The translations under genes were made by a program, and so were the position numbers. A stretch of DNA of 54,279 nt, from positions 1 to 54,279 of the forward strand of contig JABMQY010000033.1 of NCBI GenBank assembly GCA_013202975.1, in the 5' to 3' direction. Positions within the stretch are counted from its first letter, which is position 1. Every line of letters starts with the position of its first letter. Positions 42,059 through 50,451 of the stretch are shown here, piece by piece. The notes under the pieces were generated by a model. It was given only the letters and a program-made list of their open reading frames with translations, had not been told where the DNA came from and did no database searches. Source of the DNA: Candidatus Saganbacteria bacterium. Lineage in GTDB: Bacteria > Margulisbacteria > WOR-1 > XYC2-FULL-46-14.

Positions 42059-42064
42059 AGAACT

Positions 42065-43057
42065 ATGGCAGACAAAAAAAGACCAATCGACGGCAAAAAT
42101 CCGCTTGCCACATACCTTCAAAAAACTAAATGCCCGATTGTTTTAGAAGAAATCATCTTAGAGCTTGAATCAACCAATAAGACCAATCCGGAACTCGAAT
42201 CGGCAAAAAATGAACTTCAAAAAATAAAGGCAGTAGTTGCTGTCCCATTGTTTGCAGAAGACCGACTGATTGGAGTTCTAACCCTTGGCGACAAAAAAAA
42301 CAAAGAAATGTACACCGATGACGACATTGATTTCTTAAAAACTGTATCAAACCAGCTGGCGGTGGGCCTGGAGCGGGCCAGACTGCACCAGGAGATGGTT
42401 GCAAAAGAAAAACTGGCATCGCTTGGAACAGCAGCAGCCGGAATGGTGCACGAAATAAAAAACCCCTTAGCTGTTATTGAAGGCATGTCTGAATCCATCG
42501 TTTCCGCTTTTGAAAATGGAAAGCGCCAGACAATTGAAGACTATAAAAAGATTGTGCCTCAGGAATTGAAAAGAATTAATAATTTGGTACAGGATCTTTT
42601 AACATATTCAAAACCATCAGAATTAAATAAAGTTTCATTGAACATGAACAACATATTGCAGGATGCCTTAAATACTTATGCGCTTGAATGCGAAAAAAAA
42701 CAAATATTAACAGAGAAAAATCTGGGGACAATACCAAATAAACATATGGACTTCGAAAAGATGAAACAGGCTTTTACAAATCTTATTTTGAACGCTATTC
42801 AGGCAATGCCCAATGGCGGCAAATTATATATAGAAACATATTCTAAATATGACAAAATTTTTATTAAAATAAAAGATTCCGGCACGGGAATAACAAAAAA
42901 AGACTTAAAGAATATGTTTGATCCCTTTTATTCAACCAAAGAAAAGGGGACCGGCCTCGGGCTGGCAATTACCTACAAAATCATAAAGGAACATCAGGGG
43001 GAAATAACCGCAGAAAGCGACCCCAGGAGCGGAACAGTTTTTACAATCTCACTTTAA
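42065..43057 (+). CDS. soluble histidine kinase with second half of a GAF domain, module B
   Basis: 330 residues, a close paralog of the 33348 kinase along its full length: late GAF half (IVLEEI, VAVPLFAEDRLIGVLTLGDKK, YTDDDIDFLKTVSNQLAVGLERA), H129 in GMVHEIKNPL, and an HATPase with NLILNAIQAM, DSGTGI and GTGLGLAIT. It has no membrane segment. It overlaps the end of the activator gene by 9 nt, exactly as in module A. The likely phosphorelay is to the 43049 activator. Confidence 0.9.
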   Translation: MADKKRPIDGKNPLATYLQKTKCPIVLEEIILELESTNKTNPELESAKNELQKIKAVVAVPLFAEDRLIGVLTLGDKKNKEMYTDDDIDFLKTVSNQLAVGLERARLHQEMVAKEKLASLGTAAAGMVHEIKNPLAVIEGMSESIVSAFENGKRQTIEDYKKIVPQELKRINNLVQDLLTYSKPSELNKVSLNMNNILQDALNTYALECEKKQILTEKNLGTIPNKHMDFEKMKQAFTNLILNAIQAMPNGGKLYIETYSKYDKIFIKIKDSGTGITKKDLKNMFDPFYSTKEKGTGLGLAITYKIIKEHQGEITAESDPRSGTVFTISL

Positions 43058-44395
43058 CCCGTATTGCCGCATCTTGTAGATCAGGGTTGTCCGATTTATC
43101 CCCAAAACTCGAGCCGCCTCGGACTGATTCCCCTTCATCTTTTGAAGTATTTTTGAAATATGATTTTTTTCAAGATTTATAACCGCATTCTTTAGAGTAT
43201 TACTGTCATCAAAGGGCGGGTCCTGTTCATTATTAAGATTTATCTCGGTAATTACCAACTTGTTGTTGCACAAGGCCACAGCCCGCTCAATTATATTCCT
43301 GAGTTCCCGTACATTCCCGGGCCAGCTGTACTTCTTTAGTTTCTCAACAACAGAATCATCTATTCCCGATACATCCTTCTTTAATTCGATCTTTAGTTTT
43401 CGAAGAAAGTAGTCAACCAGCAAAGGGATATCAACGACTCGCTCTCTTAAAGGAGCAAGCTTGATCGGAATTACGTTAAGCCTGTAATATAAATCCTCTC
43501 TAAAATTACCGTTTTTGATTTCATTTTCCAGATTTACATTAGTGGCCGCAAGTATTCTAAGATTAACCGTTATTGGATTTTTTGAGCCTATCCGCTCAAT
43601 TTTACCTTCAGATAAAACCCTTAGTAATTTTGCCTGCATGTTCTTTGGCATAAGGCCGATCTCATCCAGAAAAATAGTTCCCTGGTCTGCAAATTCAAAC
43701 TTGCCGATTTTTGTGGAAACGGCCCCGGTAAAAGAGCCCCGCTCATGCCCAAACAGCTCAGATTCAAAAAGATTTTCCGGTATTGCGGCGCAATTGACTA
43801 CAAGAAAAGGCCTGTTTTTTCTCTCACTAGTAGCATGAATTGCGTGGGCAACCAGCTCCTTGCCGGTTCCGGACTCCCCGGTAATAAGGACTGTGCTGCA
43901 AATTGTGCTGATATTTTTTATTGTTGCAAAGACCCCCTGCATTTCCTTGCTCTTTCCTATAAGCTCAGAAAACTTTGACTGTTCCTTGATAATAGATTTT
44001 AGATACAGGTTCTCTTTTTGCAGCTGTTGCTTTTCTTCAACCTTTTTCAGCAGAATTTTTAATTCATCAAAAGCTATCGGCTTTGTGATGTAGTCAAAGG
44101 CCCCCAACTTAATTGCCAGAACGGCATTTTTTGCATTATTTACTGCGGTTGCAACAATAACCTCTACCTTTGGATTATTCTTTTTTATTATTTTAAGTGC
44201 TTCGATCCCGTCCATTTCCGGCATTTTCAAATCAAGGATAACAGCCCTAAACTCCTTTTCTTTTGCCAGTTTTATTCCATCCCTGGGATCCTGGCATAGG
44301 GTTAAACTAAAATCATCTTCCAGAATATTCTTATAAGTTATAAGCATACCCTCCTCATCATCAATTATCAGGACAGGGGGCATTTCCTTATTCAT
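43049..44395 (-). CDS. NtrC-family sigma54-dependent response regulator, module B
   Basis: 448 residues: receiver (D55 in LDLKMPEMDG), AAA+ domain with GESGTGKE, a sigma54-contact loop reading GSFTGA instead of GAFTGA, TIFLDEIG, then a Fis-type helix-turn-helix (NQSEAARVLGINRTTL). GAFTGA variants can change promoter selectivity (general knowledge). The gene has GAGGAGG before its ATG and a sigma28-like promoter, unlike the module A copy. The palindrome and sigma54-like promoter just beyond its start suggest that it controls the 44567 operon. Confidence 0.95.
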   Translation of the reverse strand: MNKEMPPVLIIDDEEGMLITYKNILEDDFSLTLCQDPRDGIKLAKEKEFRAVILDLKMPEMDGIEALKIIKKNNPKVEVIVATAVNNAKNAVLAIKLGAFDYITKPIAFDELKILLKKVEEKQQLQKENLYLKSIIKEQSKFSELIGKSKEMQGVFATIKNISTICSTVLITGESGTGKELVAHAIHATSERKNRPFLVVNCAAIPENLFESELFGHERGSFTGAVSTKIGKFEFADQGTIFLDEIGLMPKNMQAKLLRVLSEGKIERIGSKNPITVNLRILAATNVNLENEIKNGNFREDLYYRLNVIPIKLAPLRERVVDIPLLVDYFLRKLKIELKKDVSGIDDSVVEKLKKYSWPGNVRELRNIIERAVALCNNKLVITEINLNNEQDPPFDDSNTLKNAVINLEKNHISKILQKMKGNQSEAARVLGINRTTLIYKMRQYGLK

Positions 44396-44438
44396 TACCG
44401 ATCCTCCTCAGATTGAATCTATCTTCCACCTATATTGT

Positions 44439-44465
44439 ATATCGTCAATTATACCCGAAAATTTC
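44439..44465 (-). promoter_or_regulatory. sigma28-like promoter of the module B activator
   Basis: On the minus strand: GAAA (44465-44462), 15-nt spacer, GACGATAT (44446-44439). It begins only 7 nt from the 41-bp palindrome. Confidence 0.72.
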
Positions 44466-44471
44466 ACTCAA

Positions 44472-44512
44472 TTGTGGTATTTATTGACACCATGTGTCAG
44501 ATAATACCACAA
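44472..44512. promoter_or_regulatory. 41-bp palindrome, candidate activator site (module B)
   Basis: Two 19-nt arms around CAT match at 16 of 19 positions. The outer parts are TTGTGGTATT and AATACCACAA; the inner parts are TGACAC and GTGTCA. It lies between the activator gene and the sigma54-like promoter, about 75 nt before the predicted start, as expected for an activator site. It is too far from any stop codon to be a terminator. Confidence 0.7.
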
Positions 44513-44539
44513 ACCTCACTAAATCCAATAGGCAAATAT

Positions 44540-44555
44540 GGGCAACAAAATTGCT
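44540..44555 (+). promoter_or_regulatory. sigma54-like promoter of the 44567 operon
   Basis: GGGCAACAAAATTGCT has GG (44541-44542), 10 nt, then GC (44553-44554). The predicted start (12 nt after the -12 element) falls at or beside the ATG at 44567, so this transcript may be leaderless. Confidence 0.68.
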
Positions 44556-44566
44556 ATATAACCAGC

Positions 44567-44989
44567 ATGGAGAGTCTCGATGAAGAACTTGAAAGCCTGG
44601 ATGAAGAAAACATATGGACACTAACATCATTTTTAGAAAATTTAGAAAAAGAGAAAGAGGTTAGTCTCCAATTAAGAGAGGCATTTGATTTTGGGAGGAT
44701 GGCAATGAGAGTGGCAAATGAGTTGAAGGAAGAAACAAGTCTTAGAAATACTATTCATGCTTTAGTCAATTCAGCGCTCGTAGTAGCGACCAATATCTAT
44801 CGGATCCATCTGTTAAAAGACCGAAAAAGCATTGATACAAGCAATGCTAATACCATTAAACAAGAAGCCTTATCAGAACTTGGTTATTGTCAAAAGTTAC
44901 TGGAGTATCTGGATTCGATGGCTGATGATTTTAGCCTGATTAAAAAGATGAGAGAACAGGCGGCATATTTAATAAAGGAGGTTGGTTGA
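44567..44989 (+). CDS. small helical protein, first gene of the module B operon
   Basis: 140 residues from the ATG at 44567. A TTG further up in the same frame would lie inside the regulatory palindrome and is rejected. The protein is acidic at the N-terminus (MESLDEELESLDEE) and almost wholly alpha-helical afterwards, with heptad-like leucines. No membrane segment or family is recognised. The stop is 1 nt before the next ATG, so it is likely co-translated with the LRR gene. Confidence 0.7.
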   Translation: MESLDEELESLDEENIWTLTSFLENLEKEKEVSLQLREAFDFGRMAMRVANELKEETSLRNTIHALVNSALVVATNIYRIHLLKDRKSIDTSNANTIKQEALSELGYCQKLLEYLDSMADDFSLIKKMREQAAYLIKEVG

Positions 44990-44990
44990 G

Positions 44991-46430
44991 ATGGGATTGA
45001 TGTCGGGTAAGATAGGTTCAAGGGTTGCTACCAGAGTTCGATCCGGAGCTGCTAGGCTTGTCAGTTTAAAAAGAGGAAAAGCTGTAAAAATAAAGCAGCC
45101 TGTAGAAGATTTTTGTCCCGAATCCTTGGTTGGGCTTGCCAATGAAATGGATGTTTTAATTTTTGATGAGACAGAAGCGAAAAGAAGTGCTCTTGAGGCT
45201 TATGGGAATTTTCAAAATGGAGAAGATGGCATAATGTCTTTGGGCGAGAGAATAAGCTACTCTCTCGGCCTAGGGTATCTCCGTGAAGAATTAGAAACAG
45301 GGCAAATGAACAGGATACAGATTACGCAAGCCGAAGAATACAGGATCGACCAGGAGAAACAAGAGTTTTTTTCTAACACGGAAAATATTCATGCATTGTC
45401 TTGGGAAGATATTGATTCTGAACGCTTTAATGTTCTTGAGCAATCAATTTTGAAGGCTGTTAGGGCAGAATCAATCCCTATCTCACCTTGTAATGTTTTT
45501 GTCGAAACTAGAAACAATAAAATAGTTGCCTTAAAGATTAAAAAAACCCCAATGATGGCTATGTTTAAATTAAAAAAAGATTGTTTTTCATCAATAAGAT
45601 TATTTTCCGACCTGGAAGTATTGGAGCTAAATATGGTAGAGATGACAGACAATGATTTGCAATTATTAAAGGGTTTTAAATATTTAAGGGAATTAGATCT
45701 TTCTGGAAGAATATCTTTGCGTGATGCGAAACAATTTTTTGGCCTATGCGAGTATGACCTTGTGGGACCGATAATAACCGATCAAGGTTTGGTTCATTTA
45801 GAAAGCATGCAGGGATTAGAAAAGCTGTCCCTGCGTGGAGCTGCTGGAGTAACAAATACGGGAATCACTTCATTAAAAAAACTGACTAGCCTTAGAGAAG
45901 TAGATTTGACTGATACAGAAATTACAGCAGACGGGATTAGTGAATTAAGAGCCACACTTTCGGACTGTAAAATAATTTGGAGATGGGGGGATCCGGATCC
46001 TGTGCTTGCTGAAGAGATAAATACATTGCTATTTGCTCAAAACGCCGATCCGACAGAAATAGACAGAATCAAACAAAAGATTTTTTCTTCCGAAAGCCAC
46101 ATGAACCAACTTTCCGTAAAAGGGATTGAATCTTCTGCCAATTTGAATAATCTTGAGAGGCGTGTACTAAAAGCAATTATAAGGAACAAAAGTAAATTTC
46201 TTGACCGGGATTCTTTTGTTGGTGACGAGTCTCCGATAGTATCTCATAGTTATGCGGTAATATCATCACCCCAAGAGGCAGATCAGATAGAGTCATTAAA
46301 TTATTTTCCCAAAATTACTCGTTTACGTATTGAGGGTAAGGATCTTTCTCCTGAAATACTTGCAAGAGTAAGTGGATTGCGGAATATTAAGGGGTTGTAT
46401 TTAGTTGGAGAGAATATTTCCGACTATTAG
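44991..46430 (+). CDS. leucine-rich repeat protein, ended by an in-frame TAG
   Basis: 479 residues from the ATG at 44991 (AAGGAGG upstream). The first 38 residues lack acidic residues and are rich in R and K. The middle has an alpha/beta part. LRR units run from about 205 to 330 (LEVLELNMVEMTDNDLQLLKGFKYLRELDLSG, VTNTGITSLKKLTSLREVDL) and resume at about 440. The frame is closed by TAG inside a repeat (ISDY-stop-LEQL), but LRR coding continues in the same frame to 46643. It is either a nonsense mutation that trims the last repeats or a read-through site. Confidence 0.8.
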   Translation: MGLMSGKIGSRVATRVRSGAARLVSLKRGKAVKIKQPVEDFCPESLVGLANEMDVLIFDETEAKRSALEAYGNFQNGEDGIMSLGERISYSLGLGYLREELETGQMNRIQITQAEEYRIDQEKQEFFSNTENIHALSWEDIDSERFNVLEQSILKAVRAESIPISPCNVFVETRNNKIVALKIKKTPMMAMFKLKKDCFSSIRLFSDLEVLELNMVEMTDNDLQLLKGFKYLRELDLSGRISLRDAKQFFGLCEYDLVGPIITDQGLVHLESMQGLEKLSLRGAAGVTNTGITSLKKLTSLREVDLTDTEITADGISELRATLSDCKIIWRWGDPDPVLAEEINTLLFAQNADPTEIDRIKQKIFSSESHMNQLSVKGIESSANLNNLERRVLKAIIRNKSKFLDRDSFVGDESPIVSHSYAVISSPQEADQIESLNYFPKITRLRIEGKDLSPEILARVSGLRNIKGLYLVGENISDY

Positions 46431-46643
46431 TTAGAGCAATTGCCTACAATGGAGCAAATTACGGATATTCTTGTTCATTCTCCAAAAGTTACAGATAAAG
46501 GTATTTCGCAATTAAAGAGATTTATCGGACTTAGAACATTATATTATACACATCTTCAGATTTCTGATTCGACAGCCGAAGCGCTGAAAAAAGCATTGCC
46601 AGGTCTAGAAAGATGTTCTGGCTTAATCTGGGGAAAGGAATAA
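46431..46643 (+). pseudogene. in-frame continuation of the LRR gene after a TAG codon
   Basis: 70 further codons in the same frame as 44991-46430 with no frameshift, ending in TAA. They encode LRR units (VTDKGISQLKRFIGLRTLYYTHLQISD) and a terminal segment (LKKALPGLERCSGLIWG) that parallels LRATLSDCKIIWRWG in the upstream part. The full-length product would be 550 residues counting the stop position. No Shine-Dalgarno precedes the internal ATG at 46449, so separate translation is unlikely. Confidence 0.75.
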
Positions 46644-46672
46644 TTTAATTATTAAAAAAGGAGGTCTTATAT

Positions 46673-49246
46673 ATGGGAGACAAAATTTATTTAGCTCAAG
46701 CTGTGCCACAGAAGAAAAAAAGTTCTCCGCCAAGTTTTGCTGGGAAGCGTAAATTAGCAGAAACAAATAAATCAAAGATCCCCAATAAAATCAAACATTC
46801 TTTAAGAGATAAATTAAAAGAACAAAATGATCGAAAAGAACGAAACGATAAAGAAAGTAGCCTATTCTCAATCGGCTTAGGGGTGAATTTGGGTTTTATA
46901 CTATTTCCGTTCAGTGGCCTTAAAGCAAAAGACTTATATGTTCCTCCCCATCCTGATGATATAAAGGAAAAAGATTTTTCTCCCAAACCGGTTGAAATAA
47001 AATATAATTATCCAGTTTTCTCACCGGCTCCGTATTTAGATTTAAAATTACGCCTGTCAGATAAGTTGAGCCTAAAGAATAGAACAACCTTTTATCCGGC
47101 GCCAATAATTGCAGAACGAGGTAGGAATTATAGTGGAAATAATGTCGTCGGGGAAGGTCATTATTCTGTTCATCCTTTCAACAGAACTCAATACGAAAAT
47201 AAAAAGACTAATGCTTATACTTATGTAGGGGTTGGCAGGGGTAGCTTTAGCAATGACCTTTCTTTAACTCTATGGCCAATGGACTCGAGGTCTTCTTTGG
47301 GAGGAATTAATGTTGGAGTTAGTTTAATTGGGATTCAGCACATTTATGGATGGGACAGAAATAGAAAAACAGAGATAGAGTCTAGTAGATACCATTTTTA
47401 CCCGGGTATTAATTTTGGGGCAAAACTGGCATTGCCCTTTATATCTAAAAAAAGATATTTTGCAGTAATTGGTGATTTTTCTTTGTCTGTAGGATTCTCT
47501 GATGATGTGCCGGTAGTAATGTTTAATTTTTCAACTCTTCCGGTCGTTCATGGAGGAGAAGTACATATATATAGAAGTGATTTTAAGCCGGAGCAAAAAC
47601 TCCCGCCTCTGACTGAGAGCGAAAGAAAGATCCTTTCTTATATAAATATCTTAAGAGATACCTTTAAAGAAGACGGCCGGGCGAAAGAAGCGCTCGTAAA
47701 AATGGGCAAGCCTATTATTCCGGAGCTTATTGCATTTTTAGACGATCAGGAAATAAATCATAAAATTGCTGAGATACTTGGCAAAATTGGGGATCCTTCA
47801 GCAATCCCTGCACTTATTAGAATGTCAGAGAGAAAGAGTGAATGGACTAGAAGATGTGCGATGGATGCACTTGCAAAATTCAATGGTCCCGATGGACATA
47901 CTCGTTTATTAGCATTAGAAAAACTTATAAAGAGTGGTAAGAAATCAATTCTTCCTGCTCTTCTAATAGCATTAAAAGATGAAGAGAGCGAGATCAGATC
48001 AAAAGTTATTGTTGCACTTGCCAAAATTGATGATTTTTCAATAATTGTTCCCCTTTTAAAGTTCATGGAAAGAGGTGGGGATAATTCACTTTCTGTAAAA
48101 GCAGAATCTGTTCTTTGTAAAATGAGAATAAAAACCCAGTCCGAGCTATTTACACTTTTGCAATTATATAAAAAAGCGAAGTTAAGTAGAATTAGGAATG
48201 CAATAAGTGAAATGGTTCTGAGAATAAAGGATCCGTTTGCCCTTTCTCTTTTTCTTGAAGTTTTGAACGACAAAGATCTTGGCGGATTGGCTGTGAGGGG
48301 TCTTGGCAATATAGGAGGACAAGCATCAGAGGCTGCTTTTATACGAATATTAAAATCAAAAGAGACTTATCTCAAAAGAGCAGTAATAGATAAACTTAGA
48401 GAAATTAAAATAAAAACCCCTGCTCTTTTGTCTTCTGTTATTGAAGCATATAAAAACGAAGACGAGTCTTCTCAAAAAGACAGTATAAAAGTGTTAATAT
48501 CGGAAGTAAAAAAGCCTTTTGCTGTTCCGATATTTGTTAGGGCCTTATCAGGTAAGAATAATGATCTCCGCGTCATAGCAGTTGAAGCGCTGGGAAATAT
48601 AGGTGATCGATCGGCTATTCCCGCCCTTCTCAGGCTTTCTAAAAAAAATGAAACCCTCCGAAATCAGATTGTAGAGGCGTTCGGTAAAATAAAGGATCCT
48701 TCATCTGTGCCATATTTACTCAGACTGATGAGAAAGGGAAGTTTGGAGCGACGTGTATGGCTTGCAGGGATATTGGGGAAGATTGGTGATGGGAGAGCTA
48801 TTCGATCTATTATTCGTCTACTGAGGAAAAGAACAAATATTGATGATACAGTGCGTGAAGAAGTTAAAGATGCTTTGCGCATGCTTGTCAAAAAAAATAA
48901 GAATCGATGGGTTAAAAAATGGGTTGAAAAGACCCTGAAAAATTATTCCCTACAAGAACCAACTGTTCTCTCTGTAAAAAGGACTGGAATTGAAGGAAGC
49001 AATCATCGCTCATATAAATATATATCAACCTTTAGATTTAAAAGGGTTCCCAAGAGTGCAGTAACTGCTATGCCTATTTTGCACGGTTATTGCCAAAAAA
49101 TGGGATATGTAAAGAATAAAAGACTTAGGGTTAGTATTTATCTTGATAATAGAAATAATCTGACTAGTGGGTATATTCTATTTTTTGATAAACGGGGAAA
49201 TATTGTTGGAGAGACCGAAAGTTTCGAAGTTCAAAATCCCGATTAA
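46673..49246 (+). CDS. HEAT-repeat protein with beta-barrel-like N-terminal domain
   Basis: 857 residues with no signal peptide. Residues 10-65 are Lys/Asn/Pro-rich and disordered. Residues 65-310 alternate beta strands with aromatic and glycine residues (GLGVNLGFILFPF, GGINVGVSLIGIQHIYGW), as in outer membrane barrels. From about 320 to 760 there are some ten HEAT/PBS-lyase-type repeats (IGDPSAIPALIRMSE, LGNIGDRSAIPALLRL, KIKDPSSVPYLLRLM). The last 80 residues are beta-rich. A barrel-like domain followed by a HEAT scaffold without a Sec signal is unusual. Strong Shine-Dalgarno AAGGAGG. Confidence 0.85.
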   Translation: MGDKIYLAQAVPQKKKSSPPSFAGKRKLAETNKSKIPNKIKHSLRDKLKEQNDRKERNDKESSLFSIGLGVNLGFILFPFSGLKAKDLYVPPHPDDIKEKDFSPKPVEIKYNYPVFSPAPYLDLKLRLSDKLSLKNRTTFYPAPIIAERGRNYSGNNVVGEGHYSVHPFNRTQYENKKTNAYTYVGVGRGSFSNDLSLTLWPMDSRSSLGGINVGVSLIGIQHIYGWDRNRKTEIESSRYHFYPGINFGAKLALPFISKKRYFAVIGDFSLSVGFSDDVPVVMFNFSTLPVVHGGEVHIYRSDFKPEQKLPPLTESERKILSYINILRDTFKEDGRAKEALVKMGKPIIPELIAFLDDQEINHKIAEILGKIGDPSAIPALIRMSERKSEWTRRCAMDALAKFNGPDGHTRLLALEKLIKSGKKSILPALLIALKDEESEIRSKVIVALAKIDDFSIIVPLLKFMERGGDNSLSVKAESVLCKMRIKTQSELFTLLQLYKKAKLSRIRNAISEMVLRIKDPFALSLFLEVLNDKDLGGLAVRGLGNIGGQASEAAFIRILKSKETYLKRAVIDKLREIKIKTPALLSSVIEAYKNEDESSQKDSIKVLISEVKKPFAVPIFVRALSGKNNDLRVIAVEALGNIGDRSAIPALLRLSKKNETLRNQIVEAFGKIKDPSSVPYLLRLMRKGSLERRVWLAGILGKIGDGRAIRSIIRLLRKRTNIDDTVREEVKDALRMLVKKNKNRWVKKWVEKTLKNYSLQEPTVLSVKRTGIEGSNHRSYKYISTFRFKRVPKSAVTAMPILHGYCQKMGYVKNKRLRVSIYLDNRNNLTSGYILFFDKRGNIVGETESFEVQNPD

Positions 49247-49262
49247 TAAGGAGGAAATTAAC

Positions 49263-49298
49263 ATGTGTGTAAGCAAGATCTTGAAGAGGACTGATTAA
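49263..49298 (+). CDS. 11-residue ORF before the radical SAM gene
   Basis: ATG to TAA encoding MCVSKILKRTD, preceded by a perfect AAGGAGG 8 nt upstream. Its stop is 1 nt before the ATG of the radical SAM gene, and its own AAGAGG may serve as that gene's ribosome binding site. It could be a leader peptide for translational coupling, a very short substrate peptide with one cysteine, or a remnant. Confidence 0.5.
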   Translation: MCVSKILKRTD

Positions 49299-49299
49299 G

Positions 49300-50433
49300 A
49301 TGAGTGTATCAACATTAAGAATCGAAAAAACGAGACCTCATAAGAGGCATCCCCTCACGAGCTGGCTTGACTGGAATAGGGGAGGAAGAAAAGGTTCATT
49401 TGAAAGTCCTCATGTAAAAGAATTTGAAATGGATACAACAACAAATTGCTCAGGATTAAGGAGTTGTTCTGCCCAATGCAGCTATCTTCATTCAAGAAAG
49501 ATGGGCCACTCAATGGATTTGCCCCTGGGCGATTCAATCGCAAAACAATTGTCTGAATTAAACTATAAAAGAGTAATATTTTCTGGTGGAGGAGAACCAT
49601 TGGAGCCCCAAAATATCGCCTCATTTACAAAAATATTAGAAGCCGCCTCATCAAACGATCTTGAAGCCGCCCTGATTACCAACGGCAAACATATGAATGC
49701 CGACCTGATTCCTTCTCTCCTGTCTCATCTTATGGTGCTAAGGGTCTCTGTCCCGCCTTTTTTACATGGCTATCATCATTTGCGGACTATCCAGGGAAAA
49801 ATACGAGAAGCGGTTAGATATAAAAACATGCAAGGCCTAGATGCAAAGATTATAGCAAGCCTTTTAATTCGTCCAGATACTCCAATGGATGAGGTAAGAG
49901 AAAACATCTTTGCTCTCCATGATATTGGTGTCGATTCAATCCGCATTAAGCCGACACATATCCAAAAAAATAAGACAGATGGAAAACACCTAAAAGCCAA
50001 GGCGTATGCCGAGCTCTTAGATTTTATCAGGGCATTGAACATTACAAATGTAGTTATTTCAAAAATAGATCAGTTGTTGGTGGATCCGAATTATCAATAT
50101 GAATATTGTTATTATAATGATTTTAATCCCTTTAGCATTGGAGCAGACGGATTAGTTTACGCTTGTTGTGAGCATAAATATAAACCGGCTTTCTTAAGGG
50201 GAAATTTAAATAACGAAAGCGCACAAGAGGTGTTGAGAAGAACTAATTCGCACCCTTTTTCAATTAGAAAGGGATGTTTTGTCGGTTGCAAGGGACATTT
50301 AGCCAATGTAGCTCTCTCAAAATTAGCTGAAGCATACCAGGAACAAGAGGCCGGCATTTTTTCAAATCCAGAATACCAGCAAATTGCAGATGAGGCACTA
50401 GTTTATTTAGTTCGAACCAATTCCAAATCGTAA
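49300..50433 (+). CDS. radical SAM/SPASM-like protein with altered cluster spacing, module B
   Basis: 377 residues. The barrel has FSGGGEPLEP and ALITNGK, as in radical SAM enzymes. The cluster cysteines are C50, C56 and C60, spaced CX5CX3C rather than CX3CX2C. The C-terminal part has CYYNDFNPFSIGADGLVYACC ... CFVGCKG, fitting an auxiliary Fe-S region of SPASM type. It is the counterpart of the 38831 enzyme in module A, although not a close paralog. The substrate is unknown. Confidence 0.83.
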   Translation: MSVSTLRIEKTRPHKRHPLTSWLDWNRGGRKGSFESPHVKEFEMDTTTNCSGLRSCSAQCSYLHSRKMGHSMDLPLGDSIAKQLSELNYKRVIFSGGGEPLEPQNIASFTKILEAASSNDLEAALITNGKHMNADLIPSLLSHLMVLRVSVPPFLHGYHHLRTIQGKIREAVRYKNMQGLDAKIIASLLIRPDTPMDEVRENIFALHDIGVDSIRIKPTHIQKNKTDGKHLKAKAYAELLDFIRALNITNVVISKIDQLLVDPNYQYEYCYYNDFNPFSIGADGLVYACCEHKYKPAFLRGNLNNESAQEVLRRTNSHPFSIRKGCFVGCKGHLANVALSKLAEAYQEQEAGIFSNPEYQQIADEALVYLVRTNSKS

Positions 50434-50451
50434 TTCTTTGGGAGCAAATTA

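Noticed and set aside
44435-44566. Upstream TTG start extending the 44567 gene
   Set aside because: It would place the coding region over the palindrome and the sigma54-like promoter, with no ribosome binding site; the ATG at 44567 matches the predicted transcript start.
44540-44566. sigma70 promoter (TATATA before the ATG)
   Set aside because: No -35 element at a suitable distance, while GG-N10-GC and an upstream palindrome fit sigma54 better.
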